The position numbers were made by a program, and so were the translations under genes. The notes under the pieces are model-generated. The model saw only the letters and a program-made list of their open reading frames with translations. It had not been told where the DNA came from and made no database searches. DNA of 15,752 nucleotides. It comes from Euryarchaeota archaeon UBA501. Its GTDB lineage: Archaea > Thermoplasmatota > Poseidoniia > Poseidoniales > Thalassarchaeaceae. The DNA lies in assembly GCA_002505685.1 (NCBI GenBank), contig DAVT01000097.1, forward strand, positions 1-15,752, in the 5' to 3' direction. Of the stretch, positions 14,009-15,752 are shown in pieces. The number at the start of each line of letters is the position of its first letter. The first letter of the stretch is position 1.

Positions 14009-15246
14009 GCAATGATGCCATGGCCGATAAGTCGCCAACGACTTCCCACACGGCGTGATATTGTGATTCGACTTCCTGCCAAAGCACAAATTGGTAGTCG
14101 TAAATTCAGTGTTGCATTCTTCCCTTTCACCGCAGAAACCACTCCCACACTGGTTGCTGTTGCCGAATTTAGCATCAACATTTCACCAGGTTGTAGGGGC
14201 CGAACGTTCTCACCGTCACTTTCTCCACTCACCATTTGCTTGAGCAAATTTAGTGTCACATCAAGGCTTTCCCATACGGGTGGCAATTCTCCCACTCTGG
14301 CCATTACTTGTCCCGAGAGATTGTCCGACTTGGTGTGGAATGGGTCCAATGGTGTTGCAATTCCGCACAAACCTCCTGCGTGCACGGCATCCAAATCAAG
14401 GCCTCCGGCTTGTACACTGGAAATTTTTGTTTCGATTGGTTCCCATCGTGACTTGTTTCCTTCGGAGATTTTCCGACCAGGTGCGATAACGATTTCATCA
14501 CCTTGGCTGAAATTCCCAGAAACAATCGATCCTCCAATAATCCCCCCCTTCAACTTTGAAGGTCGTGTACCAGGTCGATTGATGTCGAAAGAGCGAGCGA
14601 CGTACATCAATCCATTTTCCTTTTCTCTCAAATCTGGAGTCGGAATGATGTCCTCAATCGCGTCAATGAGGATATCTAGATTCACATCATGGTGCGCGCT
14701 GACAGGAATAATCGGTGCATTTTCTGCAATGGTCCCAGACAAGAAGTCCTTGATTTCTGCATGGGATTCAATGGCCCTCTCCCGGCTGACCAAATCGATT
14801 TTGTTTTGGACAACAACAATATTCTCGATTCCTGCGATTTCCAAAGCCATCAGATGTTCACGGGTTTGTGGTTGTGGACACTGTTCATTAGCCGCAATTA
14901 GTAGTAGGGCTCCATCCATAATCGATGAACCTGAAATCATCACAGCCATGAGGGTCTCGTGACCAGGGGCATCGACAAAGGAAACCGCTCGAAGCAATTC
15001 CTTCTCTACGTCGTCCTTTCCATCAGGCCTCTTACCCATCGCGTATGCTTCACCTTTCTTCGTTCGATAGAATGCGGTGTCCGCATAACCCAACTTGATA
15101 CTAATTCCTCTCTTGCGCTCTTCTGAATGCGTATCTGTCCATGTGCCGGACAGAGCTTGAGTGAGGGTTGTCTTTCCGTGATCAACGTGGCCAACAAGTC
15201 CAATGTTGACTTCAGGTTGGCCGGGGAGCTGACGCTTCTTGGCCAT
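14002..15246 (-). CDS. eif2g: Translation initiation factor aIF2, gamma subunit (GTPase)
   Basis: This is the GTP-binding core of the archaeal aIF2 heterotrimer, which brings initiator Met-tRNA to the small ribosomal subunit. The 414 residues match the usual length. The GTPase domain shows G1 GHVDHGKTT (19-27), G2 region RKRGISIKLGY (44-54), G3 DAPGHE (92-97), G4 NKID (148-151) and G5 SAHH (183-186), followed by two beta-barrel domains. The gamma-specific features RGISIKLGYAD and SFDINRPGT separate it from EF-Tu and SelB. The segment between switch 1 and G3 (about 57-88), which in many archaea and in eukaryotes holds a Cys4 zinc knuckle, contains no cysteine here and is Lys/Asp-rich instead. 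The gene starts 19 bp after eS6 and its stop forms part of the PIN ribosome binding site, consistent with one operon. Confidence 0.96.
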   Translation of the reverse strand: MAKKRQLPGQPEVNIGLVGHVDHGKTTLTQALSGTWTDTHSEERKRGISIKLGYADTAFYRTKKGEAYAMGKRPDGKDDVEKELLRAVSFVDAPGHETLMAVMISGSSIMDGALLLIAANEQCPQPQTREHLMALEIAGIENIVVVQNKIDLVSRERAIESHAEIKDFLSGTIAENAPIIPVSAHHDVNLDILIDAIEDIIPTPDLREKENGLMYVARSFDINRPGTRPSKLKGGIIGGSIVSGNFSQGDEIVIAPGRKISEGNKSRWEPIETKISSVQAGGLDLDAVHAGGLCGIATPLDPFHTKSDNLSGQVMARVGELPPVWESLDVTLNLLKQMVSGESDGENVRPLQPGEMLMLNSATATSVGVVSAVKGKNATLNLRLPICALAGSRITISRRVGSRWRLIGHGIIAG

Positions 15247-15265
15247 CTGGTTTCACAACTCCTGT

Positions 15266-15752
15266 TCACTCCGCGTCGTCAGCCTCTCCAGCATCATCAC
15301 TGCTGCCAGATGAGAAGATGTCAGAGAGGGATTTGTTTCCACTCTCTACAATCTTGAGGTTGATTTGGCGTGTGTCCGAGGAGATAACATTACCACGGAA
15401 TGCGCGTCGCTTTCGTAGACCATCGTAGGTGTAGCGATAGCGCCCCCCCTTCTTCTTCACAATCTTGTGGCCCTTGAAGCCTGTTGAAGGAGATACGAGG
15501 ACTTTCTTTCGGCCTCCACCATCGAGGTCTGCTCGCATTGGTGTTCCGGTAAGGTCTGAGCCACCTGTGATTTCCAACTTGAATCCACCTAGGCTCACGT
15601 CGCCATCACCGACGAAAATCCCATCGACAGAATCTCCGATTTTCTTTCCTAGGAAATGGTTGTAGTTCGAACCGCTAATGTCGACAGAATACGACTTTCC
15701 GCCACTTGATGGGTCGGTGTCATTGACGACCGCCTTGAATACTTGTTCAGCC
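15266..15752 (-). CDS. rps6e: 30S ribosomal protein eS6, 5' end cut by window
   Basis: This is a small-subunit ribosomal protein found in archaea and eukaryotes. The frame is open to the window edge; the first visible residues are AEQVFKAVVNDTDPSSGGKSY, so the start codon is probably immediately outside. Family motifs are SYSVDISG, FLGKKIGDSVDG, FKLEITGGSDLTGTPMRADLDGGGRKKVLVS, RRAFRGNVISSDTRQINLKIV. The GTG at 15598 is internal, not a start. About 161 residues are visible, more than many archaeal eS6 proteins; the surplus is a Ser/Asp/Glu-rich tail (about the last 20 residues). It leads the eS6/aIF2-gamma/PIN operon. Confidence 0.95.
   Translation of the reverse strand, partial: AEQVFKAVVNDTDPSSGGKSYSVDISGSNYNHFLGKKIGDSVDGIFVGDGDVSLGGFKLEITGGSDLTGTPMRADLDGGGRKKVLVSPSTGFKGHKIVKKKGGRYRYTYDGLRKRRAFRGNVISSDTRQINLKIVESGNKSLSDIFSSGSSDDAGEADDAE

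Noticed and set aside
14012..14962. 316-residue open frame on + across aIF2-gamma
   Set aside because: It lies entirely antisense to a clear aIF2-gamma gene, has low-complexity Ser/Pro-rich content and no recognisable motif.

Overview
The window looks like a euryarchaeal chromosome segment, most likely from the Thermoplasmatota and possibly the marine Poseidoniia (Marine Group II). That placement is inferred from gene content and style, because no rRNA is present. The support is: an archaeal-only translation block (eS6, aIF2-gamma, PIN protein), archaeal-type SMC with ScpA and ScpB, a class II HMG-CoA reductase (in archaea known mainly from Thermoplasmata and Archaeoglobi), an archaeal DUF357 protein, GGTGA/GGAGG ribosome binding sites, and very tight gene packing.

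Layout, left to right. (1) The 3' part of a ketopantoate reductase gene (panE, CoA synthesis) on + runs tail to tail into L-aspartate oxidase (nadB, NAD synthesis) on -, sharing a TTAA stop. (2) A divergent + gene encodes a four-helix membrane protein with a cytoplasmic Cys4 zinc knuckle. (3) smc-scpA-scpB on + form a compact condensin operon. (4) Class II HMG-CoA reductase on - abuts scpB stop to stop. (5) A 310-bp intergenic region, the only long gap here, holds a cluster of GCGTTAA motifs at 11-bp spacing, a perfect 19-bp palindrome and a 90% AT tract. (6) A + gene set follows: a degenerate AAA+/winged-helix protein, a cytoplasmic beta-propeller protein, a DUF357 protein and a small unknown protein. 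(7) A PIN-domain protein, aIF2-gamma and eS6 lie on -, in the conserved archaeal order eS6 > aIF2-gamma > PIN.

The part most likely to be undescribed is region 5 plus 6. A repeat array with an AT-rich tract sits upstream of a probable DNA-binding AAA+-fold protein whose nucleotide-binding motifs have decayed, and that gene is coupled to a beta-propeller and a DUF357 gene. One GCGTTAAC copy lies just upstream of the likely TATA element of the AAA+ gene, so autoregulation is the simplest reading. An origin-like or centromere-like role is a more speculative alternative.

All three convergent gene pairs have 5 bp or less between stop codons (overlap, abutment, 5 bp), so transcripts must end inside, or run through, the opposing gene. 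Several starts were set from Shine-Dalgarno spacing: TTG for scpB, GTG for the PIN gene and ATG for scpA.
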